A stretch of 64,000 nucleotides of DNA from Photobacterium swingsii. GTDB taxonomy: Bacteria; Pseudomonadota; Gammaproteobacteria; Enterobacterales; Vibrionaceae. A program made the position numbers and the translations under genes. Below are positions 13,006 to 28,360 of the stretch, in pieces. Location: positions 1 to 64,000 of the forward strand of contig NZ_AP024852.1 of the NCBI RefSeq assembly GCF_024346715.1, in the 5' to 3' direction. How positions within the stretch are numbered: the stretch's first letter is position 1; the number at the start of each line of letters is the position of its first letter. The notes under the pieces were generated by a model. It had not been told where the DNA came from, did no database searches, and saw only the letters and a list, made by a program, of their open reading frames with translations.

Positions 13006-13021
13006 TGTTCCACGTGGAACA
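13006..13021. promoter_or_regulatory. parS-like palindrome after mneA
   Basis: TGTTCCACGTGGAACA is a perfect 16-bp palindrome and matches the parS consensus at 14 of 16 positions. The CC/GG variant resembles parS forms described in Pseudomonas and Bacillus. Intergenic, after mneA. Confidence 0.7.
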
Positions 13022-13193
13022 CTGGCACGCCATTAACGTTGTAGAATGACAGGGACGATTACGTTAATTTCTCCCTTGCAGTCATTGTGATTATTGGATG
13101 GAAAATCAATGAACTGTGACCTTTGCAGCTGGTTGTTTATACCAGTTATGCTAAGTTGGAAGTGCTTAAGTTGAGCCAAGATAGGAGGTTGTT

Positions 13194-13457
13194 ATGATCC
13201 GTTATCTCGCCATTTCGCCGAAGAGCCAGTGTTGGCTTTTTCATATCGCACTCGCGTTAAATGTACTCGGCATGGTACTAACTGATATGTGGTTGCCTAT
13301 GGTAGTTGGGGCGATTGTTACGACTTATCTATCGGTGGATGCTTTAGTACGGCTACGCTATGTCATACCAATGAAAAAAGAACTGCGAGAGCTAAGGCAT
13401 GAATTAGATATTGCCCGTAAGCAAGTTCGCGAAAGCTACGAGCAGCAAGAGAGATAA
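13194..13457 (+). CDS. Small membrane protein with C-terminal coiled coil, unknown function
   Basis: 87 residues, not recognised. A strong RBS (AGGAGG) sits six bases before the ATG, which supports it as a real gene. About residues 15-35 (LFHIALALNVLGMVLTDMW) and 36-50 form one or two membrane helices. The remainder, MKKELRELRHELDIARKQVRESYE, is charged and heptad-like and should form a cytoplasmic coiled coil. Downstream it is followed at once by a bidirectional terminator shared with tusA. Resembles small conserved vibrio inner-membrane proteins; no function can be inferred. Confidence 0.75.
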   Translation: MIRYLAISPKSQCWLFHIALALNVLGMVLTDMWLPMVVGAIVTTYLSVDALVRLRYVIPMKKELRELRHELDIARKQVRESYEQQER

Positions 13458-13458
13458 T

Positions 13459-13487
13459 AAAAAGGCAGCTCATTGAGCTGCCTTTTT
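13459..13487. terminator. Bidirectional terminator between the small membrane gene and tusA
   Basis: Stem AAAAAGGCAGCTC / GAGCTGCCTTTTT with loop ATT and T-runs on both strands. It serves two convergent genes and touches the tusA stop codon. Confidence 0.9.
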
Positions 13488-13740
13488 ACTTTTCACTGCC
13501 TTTGCGAATAAGAAAACGGTAAGGCAGGTTGTCGATTTCCGATGCCACTAGGGTGTGATCCATAAAGCGGCAAAAGCTTGGGATATCACGGGTGGTGGAG
13601 GGATCATCAGCAATGATTAATAGGGTTTCGCCTTCAGTCATCTTCCTTACTGTTTTGCGTACCATCATTACTGGTTCTGGGCAACGAAGCCCTTGTGCTT
13701 CCAAGCTGTGAGTTGGGTTGTCAAATATTGCAGTCATCAT
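13486..13740 (-). CDS. tusA: Sulfurtransferase TusA
   Basis: Cytoplasmic sulfur carrier that takes persulfide sulfur from IscS and passes it to TusBCD for tRNA 2-thiouridine synthesis. The family motif [11 protein letters not shown] holds the acceptor cysteine near residue 19, and [16 protein letters not shown] follows, as in TusA. The start is ATG at 13740 (84 residues), preceded at about seven bases by AAAGA. GTG at 13746 or ATG at 13737 are alternatives differing by one or two residues. Convergent with the preceding small membrane gene. Confidence 0.92.
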   Translation of the reverse strand: MMTAIFDNPTHSLEAQGLRCPEPVMMVRKTVRKMTEGETLLIIADDPSTTRDIPSFCRFMDHTLVASEIDNLPYRFLIRKGSEK

Positions 13741-13874
13741 ACACACATCTTTAGTTTCGAATTGCTGATCATACTGATGGATAAGAATTAATCAATAAGG
13801 GTTGGCAAAACAAAATAAAGGGTGTAACTTAATTAACAAGTCGTTAACGTTTTTCTAAAGGATTAGGAGGCATT

Positions 13875-14060
13875 ATGTTGACTCACCTCGATCGTCTTAC
13901 CATTTATAGCGTGCTGTGTTTTATCACCTTTTGTTCATTGGTGTTACGCGGCCCCGCAGACGCAAGCTTGTTCGCACTCGGTGGTGTGATTGCAGCCGCA
14001 CTTGGCTTGTGGTTTGAACTTATGAATACCTCAGAGCTTGAAGAAGAAGAATTGAAATAA
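13875..14060 (+). CDS. Small membrane protein, unknown function
   Basis: 61 residues, not recognised. The RBS TTAGGAGG before the ATG is strong. Two hydrophobic segments, about residues 9-24 and 30-48, are followed by an acidic tail (ELEEEELK). A clear terminator follows. Too small and general for a functional call, but the translation signals and codon pattern support it as a real gene. Confidence 0.7.
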   Translation: MLTHLDRLTIYSVLCFITFCSLVLRGPADASLFALGGVIAAALGLWFELMNTSELEEEELK

Positions 14061-14110
14061 GCCCTGATACCTTATCTCACAAATACACTCTCCCTGTTTT
14101 CTTGGGCTTC

Positions 14111-14137
14111 CCCGCTTAATATAGCGGGATTTTTTTT
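14111..14137 (+). terminator. Intrinsic terminator after the 61-residue membrane protein gene
   Basis: Stem CCCGCT / AGCGGG followed by A and T8. Confidence 0.8.
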
Positions 14138-14182
14138 ACTTCAAGCTGCATAATTTAACGGTCTAACGTTAAGGTGAAGTAT

Positions 14183-15124
14183 ATGGAGCTGGAAGAAGTT
14201 TATCGTCGCGATCTCAACTTGCTGGTGGCATTAAAGGTGTTACTGGAAGAAGGCAGTGTCAGTCGTGCTGCGGTGCGGCTGAATTTAAGTCAGTCGGCGA
14301 TGAGCCGAGTGTTAGGTCGTTTGCGTGAGCTGTTATCTGACCCGCTTTTTACTCGTCAAGGACAACACCTGCTGCCAACGCAGCGAGCACTCGAATTGAG
14401 TGAAGCGTTAAATGATCCCCTTGAAGCATTACGTATCCTGCTTACGCCTAATGATTTTCAGCCTGCCTTGTGTGATCAGCACTTTGTTATCGCCACAACC
14501 GACTATGCAATGCAAACCATTTTGCCGTTTGCTTTGCCACGTATTTATGAAGAAGCCCCGAATATTTCGTTAGAGTTTGCTCCCTTGCAACACGATCACT
14601 TACTGACGCAACTCACGTCTGACGGCTGTGATATGGCTATCTGCCGACCGACAGGACCTGTGGAACCTTTGTGTAAAGACAGTCTGGGGTTAGTGAGTGT
14701 GTTTTGTTTATTGTCACGAAACCACCCTTTGGCTGATAAAGTATTAACCTTGGATGACTACCTCACATCCCCCCATGCGATGATTGCGATCAGTGATGGT
14801 GTGAAGGCCTTAATTGATGAGGCGTTAAGGGGTTACCCTGAACGCAAAATGGTTCTGAGGGCATATCACTTGGAAGCTGCGCTGACGATTGTCGATAAGA
14901 TGCCACTGATGATCACAGTGCCTGCGGATTTAGCGTACTTAGTGGCCGAAAGGCATGATTTAGTGGTGAAGCCGTTACCCTTTAAATTTGAGCCGTTTGA
15001 TTACTCACTGATCTGGCATCCAAGGTGTGAGCACTCTGCTTCGCAGATCTGGCTACGTAACCTGATCCAAGAAGAGTGTGGCAAGCTTATCGCAAAACGC
15101 ATTCATGATATGGGATTAGCTTAA
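14183..15124 (+). CDS. LysR-family transcriptional regulator
   Basis: 313 residues with an N-terminal winged helix (RDLNLLVALKVLLEEGSVSRAAVRLNLSQSAMSRVLGRLRELLSDPLFTR in pieces, about residues 9-60) and a C-terminal LysR substrate-binding domain. The HTH style (MSRVLGRLRE..DPLFTR) groups it with LeuO/NodD-like regulators. ATG at 14183 has AAGG eight bases upstream; an in-frame GTG at 14174 would overlap that RBS and is less likely. Convergent with acuI. LysR regulators often act on neighbours, so acuI is a possible target, but the convergent layout gives no shared promoter. Ligand unknown. Confidence 0.85.
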   Translation: MELEEVYRRDLNLLVALKVLLEEGSVSRAAVRLNLSQSAMSRVLGRLRELLSDPLFTRQGQHLLPTQRALELSEALNDPLEALRILLTPNDFQPALCDQHFVIATTDYAMQTILPFALPRIYEEAPNISLEFAPLQHDHLLTQLTSDGCDMAICRPTGPVEPLCKDSLGLVSVFCLLSRNHPLADKVLTLDDYLTSPHAMIAISDGVKALIDEALRGYPERKMVLRAYHLEAALTIVDKMPLMITVPADLAYLVAERHDLVVKPLPFKFEPFDYSLIWHPRCEHSASQIWLRNLIQEECGKLIAKRIHDMGLA

Positions 15125-15165
15125 ACCTAATGCCGTAGTGACAAGGGTGCTCGCCAAATGCGGTA

Positions 15166-15192
15166 TAAAAAAGGCCAGCTTATTTGCTGGCC
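15166..15192 (-). terminator. Intrinsic terminator of acuI
   Basis: Stem GGCCAGC / GCTGGCC; on the minus strand it is followed by a T6-7 run. It lies in the convergent LysR-acuI interval. Confidence 0.75.
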
Positions 15193-15258
15193 AAGGTAGT
15201 CATTTGTTGCTGTGTTATCTTGCTATAGCTTGATAGCCATTTATCGTTTGATAATCAC

Positions 15259-16239
15259 TTATAGTTTGATTACAACGCGACCCGTGATTTGGCCACGAGT
15301 GATTGCGTCGGCACATTCAGCAACTTCTTCTAGTGCCACTTCACGGCAGGCTTGTTGGTAGAAGCTTGCTGGTAGTAATTCTTCCAAACGTTGCCAAGCT
15401 TGCTGGCGTTTTTCAAACGGGCAAGAAACAGAATCAACACCTTGTAGGCGAACGTTACGCAGAATGAACGGCATCACTGTGGTTGGTAAATCGAAGCCAC
15501 CGGCTAGGCCACATGCTGCAACGGTACCGTTATAATCCATCTGAGCCAGTACTTTGGCTAATACTTTGCTACCCACTGTATCTACAGCACCTGCCCACAC
15601 TTGTTTTTCAAGTGGGCGAGCTGGCTCCTCAAATTCACCGCGCTCAATAACACGGCTAGCACCAAGTTGTTTTAGTAGCTCACCGTTTTCTTCGATACGA
15701 CCGGTTACTGCTGCAACTTGGTAACCTAATTGGGCAAGTAGTGTGACGGCCACTGAGCCAACACCACCGCTTGCGCCAGTCACGAGGATCTCACCCGATT
15801 CTGGTTTAACGCCTGCATCAACAATCGCTTGTACACATAGCATCGCCGTTAAACCGGCAGTACCTATCATCATGGCTTGTTTGCCATCGAGTTTTTTCGG
15901 TAGTGGTACTAGCCAATCCGCTTTAAGGCGTGCTTTTTCTGCCATGCCACCCCAGTGACCTTCGCCAACACCCCAGCCAGTGAGTACAACACTGTCGCCC
16001 GCTTGGTAGCGGTCATCACTTGATTCAATGACTTTACCGGCTAAATCAATGCCTGGCACCATAGGGAATTGGCGAACAATTTTCCCTTTACCAGTGATAG
16101 CAAGGCCGTCTTTATAGTTCAGCGATGAGTAATCTACATCAATCAGAACATCACCATCAGGTAGTTGGGCAGTGTCTAACTGACGAATACCTGCGATAGT
16201 TTTTTTATCTTCCTGATCGAGAACAAGTGCCTTAAACAT
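15259..16239 (-). CDS. acuI: Acrylyl-CoA reductase AcuI/YhdH (NADPH)
   Basis: Medium-chain quinone-oxidoreductase family enzyme that reduces acrylyl-CoA to propionyl-CoA, detoxifying acrylate. In marine bacteria acrylate comes from DMSP breakdown. 326 residues. N-terminal GroES-like domain with SSLNYKDGLAITGKGKI; Rossmann domain with VTGASGGVGSVAVTLLAQLGY near residue 150. There are no zinc-ligand cysteine clusters, as in YhdH. RBS GGAG precedes the ATG. The YhdH-like identity is firm; the physiological substrate here is inferred from the family. Confidence 0.9.
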   Translation of the reverse strand: MFKALVLDQEDKKTIAGIRQLDTAQLPDGDVLIDVDYSSLNYKDGLAITGKGKIVRQFPMVPGIDLAGKVIESSDDRYQAGDSVVLTGWGVGEGHWGGMAEKARLKADWLVPLPKKLDGKQAMMIGTAGLTAMLCVQAIVDAGVKPESGEILVTGASGGVGSVAVTLLAQLGYQVAAVTGRIEENGELLKQLGASRVIERGEFEEPARPLEKQVWAGAVDTVGSKVLAKVLAQMDYNGTVAACGLAGGFDLPTTVMPFILRNVRLQGVDSVSCPFEKRQQAWQRLEELLPASFYQQACREVALEEVAECADAITRGQITGRVVIKL

Positions 16240-16377
16240 AGGAATACTCCGGTAAATGGAAAAGAAAATATGTTTGATGGAGTGAGTGTAGCTGGCTAAT
16301 GAACATGAATAAAATGAAACTTTATCATTTTATTTATGACTCTGGCGCATGGCTAGATAGTGAGTGCTTGTTATATA

Positions 16378-16402
16378 AAGAAAAGCCCACCGAAGTGGGC
16401 TT
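16378..16402 (-). terminator. Intrinsic terminator of fadBA
   Basis: Stem AAGCCCAC / GTGGGCTT with loop CGAA; on the minus strand TTTTCTTTAT follows. Confidence 0.8.
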
Positions 16403-16426
16403 GTACTGGTATCTGTGATGAAGCGA

Positions 16427-17596
<1,170 letters not shown>

Positions 17597-17609
17597 TTAT
17601 CCCTCGTCC

Positions 17610-19787
17610 TTAAGCGTTAAATGGTGCTGATGCGGTGTCGATAGCGTAGTAATTTTCGCCTTTCTCCGCTTTTGCGCGCAAACCTGCTGGCACTTGGTAA
17701 ACCGCACCAAGGTGAGCATATTTATCGGCCATTGCGACATATTGTGCTAATCCCATTGTGTCTAAGTAACGGAATACGCCACCACGGAAAGGAGGGAAGC
17801 CTAAGCCATATACCAGTGCCATATCTGCTTCTGCTGGGGTCGCAATAATGTTTTCTTCTAAACAACGCACGACTTCGTTGATCATTGGCACCATAGTACG
17901 CGCAATAATTTCTTCACTACTGTATTCGGTCGCGGTACCCAGAACCGGTGACAGTAGTTCCGCGACGTCGGGATCGTGTGCTTTTTTCGGTTTACCTTTA
18001 CGGTCGATAGAATAGCTAAAGAAGCCTTTACCGTTTTTCTGGCCAAATCGGCCACTTTCAAACATTACATCAACCGCATCTTTGTAATCTTTGTTCATGC
18101 GTTCTGGGAAGCCCTCTGCCATGACCGCTTGGGCGTGATGGGCGGTATCGATACCGACAACATCAAGCAAGTAAGCAGGGCCCATAGGCCAACCGAATTG
18201 TTTCTCCATGACCTTATCGACTTGTGCAAAGTCGGCGCCGTCACGTAACAGCATGCTAAATCCTGCAAAGTAAGGAAAGAGTACACGGTTGACGAAGAAG
18301 CCTGGGCAGTCGTTAACGACGATAGGGGATTTGCCCATTTTGGCGGCGTAAGCCACGACGCGATTGATAGTGTCGTCTGAGGTTTTTTCGCCACGGATGA
18401 TTTCCACCAAAGGCATGCGGTGCACGGGATTAAAAAAGTGCATGCCACAGAAATTCTCTGGACGCTGTAGTGATTCTGCCAATAAGTTGATTGGGATGGT
18501 TGAGGTATTGGAGGTCACCACAGTATCTGCCGAGACATGTTGCTCAACTTCGGCCAGTACTGCCGCTTTGACTTTTGGATTTTCGACCACGGCTTCGACG
18601 ATCACATCGGCATGTTCGATACCGGCATAACTCAGGCTTGGGGTGATTGAAGAGATAATACCTGCCATTTTAAAGCCGTCGATACGGCCGCGTTCTAGCT
18701 GTTTATTGAGTAGCTTGGTTGCTTCGTTCATCCCCAGCGCGAGGGATGGCTCGGCAATGTCCTTCATTAATACAGGTACGCCTTTGAGGGCAGACTGATA
18801 AGCAATACCGCCTCCCATGATACCTGCGCCCAGCACTGCACCTTTAGCTGTTGGCTTGCCCGCTTTGGCGGCTTGCTTGGCGTTACCTTTAATAAACTGA
18901 TCGTTAAGAAATAATCCGACTAGGGCTTGGGCAACATCAGTTTTTGCCAGTTTGACGAAGTGTTTGTTCTCGACAATTAAGGCATCATCGCGTGACATAC
19001 TTGCCGCTTCTTCAATCGTCATTACCGCTGCCATCGGGGCAGGGTAATGTTTTCCTGCAACTTGAGCCACCATGCCTTTGGCCATAGTAAAGCTCATCAT
19101 GGCTTCAGTTCGATTTAATAAAAGAGGGGATTTCTTTTGTTCTCGGCGTTGTTGCCAATTTAATTTACCTGCAATGGCGTCTTTGATCATCGCTATCGCA
19201 TTGTCGCGCAAGGCATCTGGTGCAACTACGGCATCAACAAGACCCAGTTTGAGCGCATCTGGTGCTTTTTTATCTTTACCTGCGGTGATAATTTCCATTG
19301 CCGAATCGGCACCGATCAAACGTGGTAAGCGTACTGTCCCACCAAAGCCGGGCATGATCCCTAGCTTGGTTTCAGGCAACCCTATGCGTGCCGTGCTATC
19401 GGCTAAGCGGAAGTCGGTCGCAAGTACGCACTCACAGCCGCCACCAAGCGCATGGCCATTAATGGCAGAGAGTGTGGGTACAGGCAGGTCTTCTAATTTG
19501 TTGAAGATATCATTGGCACGCGTTAGCCACTGTGACAGTTCTTGCTCTGTCTTAGCGAATAAGCCCATGAATTCGGTAATATCTGCGCCCACGACAAAGG
19601 CCCCTTTGGCTGATGTCACAATCAGGCCTTTAAGGTCGTTTTGTTGGTAAAGGGCGTTAAGTGCTTCGCTGAAACACTCTAGGGTCTTGATATCAAACTT
19701 ATTAACACTACTAGGGGCGTTGAGGTTGAGCTCCGCAATACCATCTTCCAGATAGTCAACGGATAGGGTTTCACCTTGGTAAATCAT
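17610..19787 (-). CDS. fadB: Fatty-acid oxidation complex alpha subunit FadB
   Basis: Multifunctional beta-oxidation enzyme. The N-terminal crotonase domain (about residues 1-190; [19 protein letters not shown] holds one catalytic glutamate and [14 protein letters not shown] the other) hydrates enoyl-CoA and isomerises it. The 3-hydroxyacyl-CoA dehydrogenase part begins with the NAD-binding [11 protein letters not shown] near residue 320, followed by [14 protein letters not shown]. 725 residues, against 729 in E. coli. First gene of fadBA, with RBS GGAG. The upstream region holds a partial FadR-like half site, so fatty-acid-responsive repression is plausible. Confidence 0.98.
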   Translation of the reverse strand: MIYQGETLSVDYLEDGIAELNLNAPSSVNKFDIKTLECFSEALNALYQQNDLKGLIVTSAKGAFVVGADITEFMGLFAKTEQELSQWLTRANDIFNKLEDLPVPTLSAINGHALGGGCECVLATDFRLADSTARIGLPETKLGIMPGFGGTVRLPRLIGADSAMEIITAGKDKKAPDALKLGLVDAVVAPDALRDNAIAMIKDAIAGKLNWQQRREQKKSPLLLNRTEAMMSFTMAKGMVAQVAGKHYPAPMAAVMTIEEAASMSRDDALIVENKHFVKLAKTDVAQALVGLFLNDQFIKGNAKQAAKAGKPTAKGAVLGAGIMGGGIAYQSALKGVPVLMKDIAEPSLALGMNEATKLLNKQLERGRIDGFKMAGIISSITPSLSYAGIEHADVIVEAVVENPKVKAAVLAEVEQHVSADTVVTSNTSTIPINLLAESLQRPENFCGMHFFNPVHRMPLVEIIRGEKTSDDTINRVVAYAAKMGKSPIVVNDCPGFFVNRVLFPYFAGFSMLLRDGADFAQVDKVMEKQFGWPMGPAYLLDVVGIDTAHHAQAVMAEGFPERMNKDYKDAVDVMFESGRFGQKNGKGFFSYSIDRKGKPKKAHDPDVAELLSPVLGTATEYSSEEIIARTMVPMINEVVRCLEENIIATPAEADMALVYGLGFPPFRGGVFRYLDTMGLAQYVAMADKYAHLGAVYQVPAGLRAKAEKGENYYAIDTASAPFNA

Positions 19788-19832
19788 ATTCTATCTCCGT
19801 GAATTCCAGTCTAAGCTGGCTTGATTTGGTGG

Positions 19833-19849
19833 TTTGACCTGTACCAGAC
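19833..19849. promoter_or_regulatory. Possible FadR operator upstream of fadB
   Basis: On the minus strand the sequence reads GTCTGGTACAGGTCAAA. The half TCTGGTAC equals the left half of the E. coli fadB FadR operator (ATCTGGTACGACCAGAT), but the right half fits poorly. Treat as a weak candidate. Confidence 0.3.
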
Positions 19850-20205
19850 GAATTTAGTGTGAACCCGATATTTAGCAATTACAACACTTATTTAAAACAA
19901 TTGTTTAACTTTTAGGTGCGAAATAAACATACAAAATCGCGTAGGCAAATCTTGTACCTTGATATGAAAGAGTTTTTACATGATTAACGCAGAAGAATTG
20001 GACGTGAAATGTTGTTAAATTGTTGCGTTCTCAGTGCGGAGGAAGCACTGGCCGTCGATTTTTCGTATCTATCATTAAAAAGCCATATTTAAGCGATGAG
20101 CGCTAAAACGGGTATTTGCCTGTGGTTATACGCAGAAGGGGAAGGGTTATTGCATTGGTTGTGGTATCCTGCTCGGTTACTAAACCATGACCAAATTGTT
20201 TTTAA
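19850..20205. other. Intergenic region between fadB and yigZ
   Basis: This 356-base stretch separates two divergent genes and must hold both promoters. It is AT-rich. No RNA gene, riboswitch or small ORF with a good RBS was recognised. Confidence 0.4.
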
Positions 20206-20829
20206 ATGACAGCTTCAGAACCGTATTTAATACCCGCGGCCAGCGCCTCGTGTGAAGAAGAAATTAAGAAAAGCCGCTTTATTACTTATCTTGCACACAC
20301 CCCTACGGTGGAAGCTGCCAAAGCCTTTGTGCAGCAGATCAAAACACAGCATGCTGATGCCCGTCATAATTGTTGGGCTTTTGTTGCTGGTCGACCGTCA
20401 GATTCAATGAAATGGGGTTTTAGTGATGATGGCGAACCTTCTGGTACGGCGGGGAAACCCATTCTTGCTCAATTAACGGGATCGGGCGTGGGTGAGATAA
20501 CCGCAGTGGTGACACGGTATTCGGGGGGCATTAAATTAGGTACCGGTGGTTTAGTAAAAGCCTATGGTGGCGGTGTTCAGCAAGCATTAACGCTGCTGCA
20601 AACGCAAGAGAAAGTCATCATGTCTGAGGTTGAAATTTGCTGTGCTTATAATCAAGTTACGCTGGTGGAAGCACTGCTTGCTGAGCATTCAGGCAGTACC
20701 TTAACAGCAAGTTATACCGAGAGTGTGCATGTGATAGCCGAGATTGATTGTCGCTGTGTCGATGCTTTTTGTTTGGCTTTAGTCAATCGTAGTGGCGGCA
20801 CCCTGACAGCCAAAACTGTCGAGCGTTAA
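20206..20829 (+). CDS. yigZ: YigZ/IMPACT-family protein
   Basis: 207 residues of the UPF0029/IMPACT family. The N-terminal domain has KSRFITYLAHTP, ARHNCWAFVAG and the signature FSDDGEPSGTAGKPIL near residues 72-87; the C-terminal DUF1949 domain has a ferredoxin-like fold. Biochemical role unsettled; eukaryotic IMPACT modulates translation control and bacterial structures suggest nucleic-acid binding. In enterobacteria and vibrios it sits between pepQ or fadBA and trkH, as here. It precedes trkH by 40 bases and is probably co-transcribed with it. Confidence 0.93.
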   Translation: MTASEPYLIPAASASCEEEIKKSRFITYLAHTPTVEAAKAFVQQIKTQHADARHNCWAFVAGRPSDSMKWGFSDDGEPSGTAGKPILAQLTGSGVGEITAVVTRYSGGIKLGTGGLVKAYGGGVQQALTLLQTQEKVIMSEVEICCAYNQVTLVEALLAEHSGSTLTASYTESVHVIAEIDCRCVDAFCLALVNRSGGTLTAKTVER

Positions 20830-20869
20830 ACGCATAACCATATTGTTTAGGATGAGAGCCAGCTAGTTC

Positions 20870-22327
20870 ATGCAGTTTCGTTCAATCATAAGAATCGTCG
20901 GGCTTTTGCTCGCCTTATTCAGTGTCACCATGTTAGTACCTGCGATGGTGGCATTATTTTACCGCGATGGTGCAGGTTTCCCTTTTGTGGTGACCTTTTT
21001 CCTTCTATTAATGGGGGGCGCTGTATTATGGTTGCCAAACCGTCGCCATCGACATGAATTAAAAGCCCGCGATGGCTTTTTGATTGTTGTTCTATTCTGG
21101 ACGGTAATCGGTAGTGCTGGTGCCGTGCCTTTCTTGCTCTCGAAAACCCCCGATCTTTCTGTAACGGATGCCTTTTTTGAATCGTTTTCGGCCTTAACCA
21201 CTACGGGAGCGACGGTGATCGTTGGATTGGACGATTTACCGAAAGCGATTTTATTCTATCGTCAGCTATTACAGTGGTTCGGCGGGATGGGGATCATTGT
21301 ATTAGCCGTCGCGATTTTACCTGTACTCGGGATCGGTGGTATGCAGCTTTACCGTGCGGAAATTCCGGGCCCAGTTAAAGATTCAAAGATGACACCACGG
21401 ATTGCCGAAACGGCTAAAACTCTGTGGTATATCTATTTAGCCTTAACGGTCAGTTGTGCGTTCGCTTTTTGGATGGCAGGGATGACGCCCTTTGATGCGG
21501 TCTCACACAGCTTCTCGACCATTGCGATTGGTGGTTTCTCTACCCACGATGCCAGCATGGGGTATTTTAATAGCCCCACCATTAATATGATCACTGTGGT
21601 CTTCCTACTGATATCGGCATGTAACTTCTCACTCCATTTTGCTGCTTTTGCTAATGGTGGAGTGAATTTACGGACGTATTGGCGCGATCCTGAATTTCGA
21701 GCTTTCTTTGGTGCCCAATTTATCTTACTGGCGATTTGCTTTGGCATGTTACTGAAGCATCACTCGTATGACTCTTATTACGATGCGTTTGATCAGGCGC
21801 TGTTTCAGACCGTCTCTATTTCGACAACGGCGGGGTTTACTACCACTAGCTTCTCCGAATGGCCGCTTTTCTTACCTGTATTATTGTTGTTCTCTTCTTT
21901 TGTGGGGGGCTGTGCTGGTTCGACGGGTGGCGGCATGAAAGTGATCCGTATGCTACTTCTCTTCTTACAAGGTGTGCGTGAACTGAAACGTTTAGTGCAC
22001 CCGCGTGCGGTCTATACCATTAAAGTGGGTAGCAAAGCCTTGCCTCAACGTGTGGTTGACGCTGTGTGGGGGTTTTTCTCGGCATACGCACTGGTGTTTG
22101 TGGTGTGTATGCTGGCATTAATCGCGACAGGCATTGATGAGTTAACCGCATTCTCTGCGGTTGCAGCAACATTAAATAACCTCGGTCCTGGCCTTGGCGA
22201 AGTGGCGGTGCACTTTGGTGAAGTGAACTCAGCCGCGAAGTGGGTACTTATTATCGCGATGCTATTTGGTCGTCTTGAGGTATTTACGTTATTAGTCTTA
22301 TTTACTCCAACATTCTGGCGAAACTAA
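20870..22327 (+). CDS. trkH: Potassium uptake protein TrkH
   Basis: Channel-like membrane subunit of the Trk K+ uptake system, working with the NAD-binding regulator TrkA (not in this window). 485 residues with four membrane-pore-membrane repeats. The four selectivity-filter loops are recognisable: LTTTGATV, STIAIGGFS, STTAGFTT and LNNLGPGL. It lies between yigZ and hemG; the hemG RBS follows its stop at once. Confidence 0.97.
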   Translation: MQFRSIIRIVGLLLALFSVTMLVPAMVALFYRDGAGFPFVVTFFLLLMGGAVLWLPNRRHRHELKARDGFLIVVLFWTVIGSAGAVPFLLSKTPDLSVTDAFFESFSALTTTGATVIVGLDDLPKAILFYRQLLQWFGGMGIIVLAVAILPVLGIGGMQLYRAEIPGPVKDSKMTPRIAETAKTLWYIYLALTVSCAFAFWMAGMTPFDAVSHSFSTIAIGGFSTHDASMGYFNSPTINMITVVFLLISACNFSLHFAAFANGGVNLRTYWRDPEFRAFFGAQFILLAICFGMLLKHHSYDSYYDAFDQALFQTVSISTTAGFTTTSFSEWPLFLPVLLLFSSFVGGCAGSTGGGMKVIRMLLLFLQGVRELKRLVHPRAVYTIKVGSKALPQRVVDAVWGFFSAYALVFVVCMLALIATGIDELTAFSAVAATLNNLGPGLGEVAVHFGEVNSAAKWVLIIAMLFGRLEVFTLLVLFTPTFWRN

Positions 22328-22336
22328 GGAGCCAAA

Positions 22337-22861
22337 GTGGAACAGGTTTTATTACTGCATTCGAGCACGGATGGTCAGACGATTAAGATCCTTGACTATA
22401 TAAAGAGGGAATTGGGGCAAGATTGCGAATGTACGCTGCAAGACCTCAATAGCTTGCCTGACATTGAGTGGCAAAAATACGATCGTGTCTTAATCGGTGC
22501 GGCTGTTCGATATGGTCACTTAAGCAAGAAGCTTTATCAGTTTATTGAAAAGAACCTTCAGGCATTAGAACAACATAAGGTCGCTTTCTTCTGTGTAAAT
22601 CTGACGGCACGTAAAGAAGGGAAGAATACCCCTGAAACGAGCGCTTACATGAAGAAGTTCTTAGTGAAGTCGCCTTGGTGCCCAAGCTTACAAGCTGTAT
22701 TTGCAGGGGCGCTACGTTATCCGCGCTATAACTTGTTTGATCGCACCATGATTCAGTTCATTATGCGTATTACGGGTGGTGAGACGGATACCAGTAAAGA
22801 AGTGGAATACACAGATTGGGACGCTGTTGCCCGGTTTGCAGTGGCTTTTAAGCAGTTTTAG
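22337..22861 (+). CDS. hemG: Menaquinone-dependent protoporphyrinogen oxidase HemG
   Basis: Flavodoxin-like FMN enzyme that oxidises protoporphyrinogen IX to protoporphyrin IX, passing electrons to the quinone pool. 174 residues. The FMN phosphate loop is HSSTDGQT near residues 8-15; IGAAVRYGHLSKKL, FFCVNLTARKEGKNTPETS and the long HemG insert follow. It starts at GTG 22337 with RBS AAGGAG. Last gene of yigZ-trkH-hemG, next to the rRNA operon exactly as in E. coli and Vibrio. No terminator was seen before the rRNA promoter. Confidence 0.96.
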   Translation: MEQVLLLHSSTDGQTIKILDYIKRELGQDCECTLQDLNSLPDIEWQKYDRVLIGAAVRYGHLSKKLYQFIEKNLQALEQHKVAFFCVNLTARKEGKNTPETSAYMKKFLVKSPWCPSLQAVFAGALRYPRYNLFDRTMIQFIMRITGGETDTSKEVEYTDWDAVARFAVAFKQF

Positions 22862-22933
22862 CTGTGGTTTTTATCGGTTTGTTCCTTATTTGACCACTTA
22901 AAAAGAAAAGTGAATTTTTTTAAGAAAAGGGTA

Positions 22934-22961
22934 TTGCCAAACCGATCGAACTCTCTATAAT
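22934..22961 (+). promoter_or_regulatory. rRNA operon promoter
   Basis: TTGCCA (22934-22939) and TATAAT (22956-22961) with a 16-base spacer. An A/T-rich stretch just upstream is a likely UP element, and the GCGTCC discriminator after the -10 box is typical of stringently controlled rRNA promoters. Confidence 0.85.
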
Positions 22962-23013
22962 GCGTCCTCACTGACACGGAGCAAGGCGCTTAGCCAGCAA
23001 CGATAAGTCAGTT

Positions 23014-23025
23014 TGTTCTTTAACA
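23014..23025 (+). promoter_or_regulatory. boxA antitermination site in the rRNA leader
   Basis: TGTTCTTTAACA matches the rrn boxA consensus (TGCTCTTTAACA) bound by NusB-S10. The same 12-mer recurs before the 23S gene at 25093-25104. Confidence 0.8.
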
Positions 23026-23218
23026 ATTTGACCATGCAATCTGTGTGGGCACTCGTGAAATGAATAGTCAAAAAAGATTATATCAATGAACTGAGTGACC
23101 AATACAAATAACAAGTTTACTTATTATTTGGCACAGTCAATTCGAATATCATGACTAGCTTCTAGTTATCGATGTTCAATCAGTATTCATTGAGCCGGTC
23201 GCAAGACCAACAAAACTT

Positions 23219-24761
<1,543 letters not shown>

Positions 24762-24836
24762 ACGATAGACTGTTTGTTTGATGCAGTGTCCACACAGATT
24801 GCTTGGTTAAAATGTAAAAGAACGCAAAAAAGACTT

Positions 24837-24913
<77 letters not shown>

Positions 24914-24958
24914 CTTTTTCTCCCAGAAAAAGTGATGGTACAGTCTTTTTATACCGTT

Positions 24959-25034
24959 GGGGTTATAGCTCAGCTGGGAGAGCGCCTGCCTTGCACGCAG
25001 GAGGTCTGCGGTTCGATCCCGCATAGCTCCACCA
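24959..25034 (+). tRNA. tRNA-Ala (TGC)
   Basis: Starts GGGGTTATAGCTC, anticodon TGC in CCTTGCACG, ends TAGCTCC-ACCA. Near identical to the E. coli rrn tRNA-Ala. Confidence 0.98.
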
Positions 25035-25092
25035 CTTTCTAAAAACATTCGTTTGAGTGTGTTTAGAAAGTGGATGTCTTCGGACTAACACA

Positions 25093-25104
25093 TGTTCTTT
25101 AACA
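25093..25104 (+). promoter_or_regulatory. boxA antitermination site before 23S
   Basis: TGTTCTTTAACA, identical to the leader boxA. It lies in the 309-base tRNA-Ala to 23S spacer, which otherwise shows only processing-stem sequence. Confidence 0.75.
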
Positions 25105-25343
25105 ATCTGGAAAGCTGACTAGTAAATTGAATCGTTAGATTCAATTACAATAGTATTTTTGCTTCTTTATTTAGAATCAGAAATACGAGTTCTCAAAACA
25201 ACACACATTCAAGTGTCTTGGTTTTTGTCTTCACTTTTAAAAAAGTGGAAATGAAAATAACGAGTCCGGCGAAAAACCAATTTGTGTCCTTATCAGACAC
25301 ACAACCTTGGTTGTTTGAACATACAGACCTCTTGGGGTTGTAT

Positions 25344-28235
<2,892 letters not shown>

Positions 28236-28360
28236 ACAACACCCAAGGGGTTTTACGGACTCCATGAGCACTTGAATGACGTGTTTGAACGATATTGTAA
28301 ACACTAGTTAGATTTTCCCAGATTGTATTTATCGCCTGACGGCGGTAAATAACCCGAATT

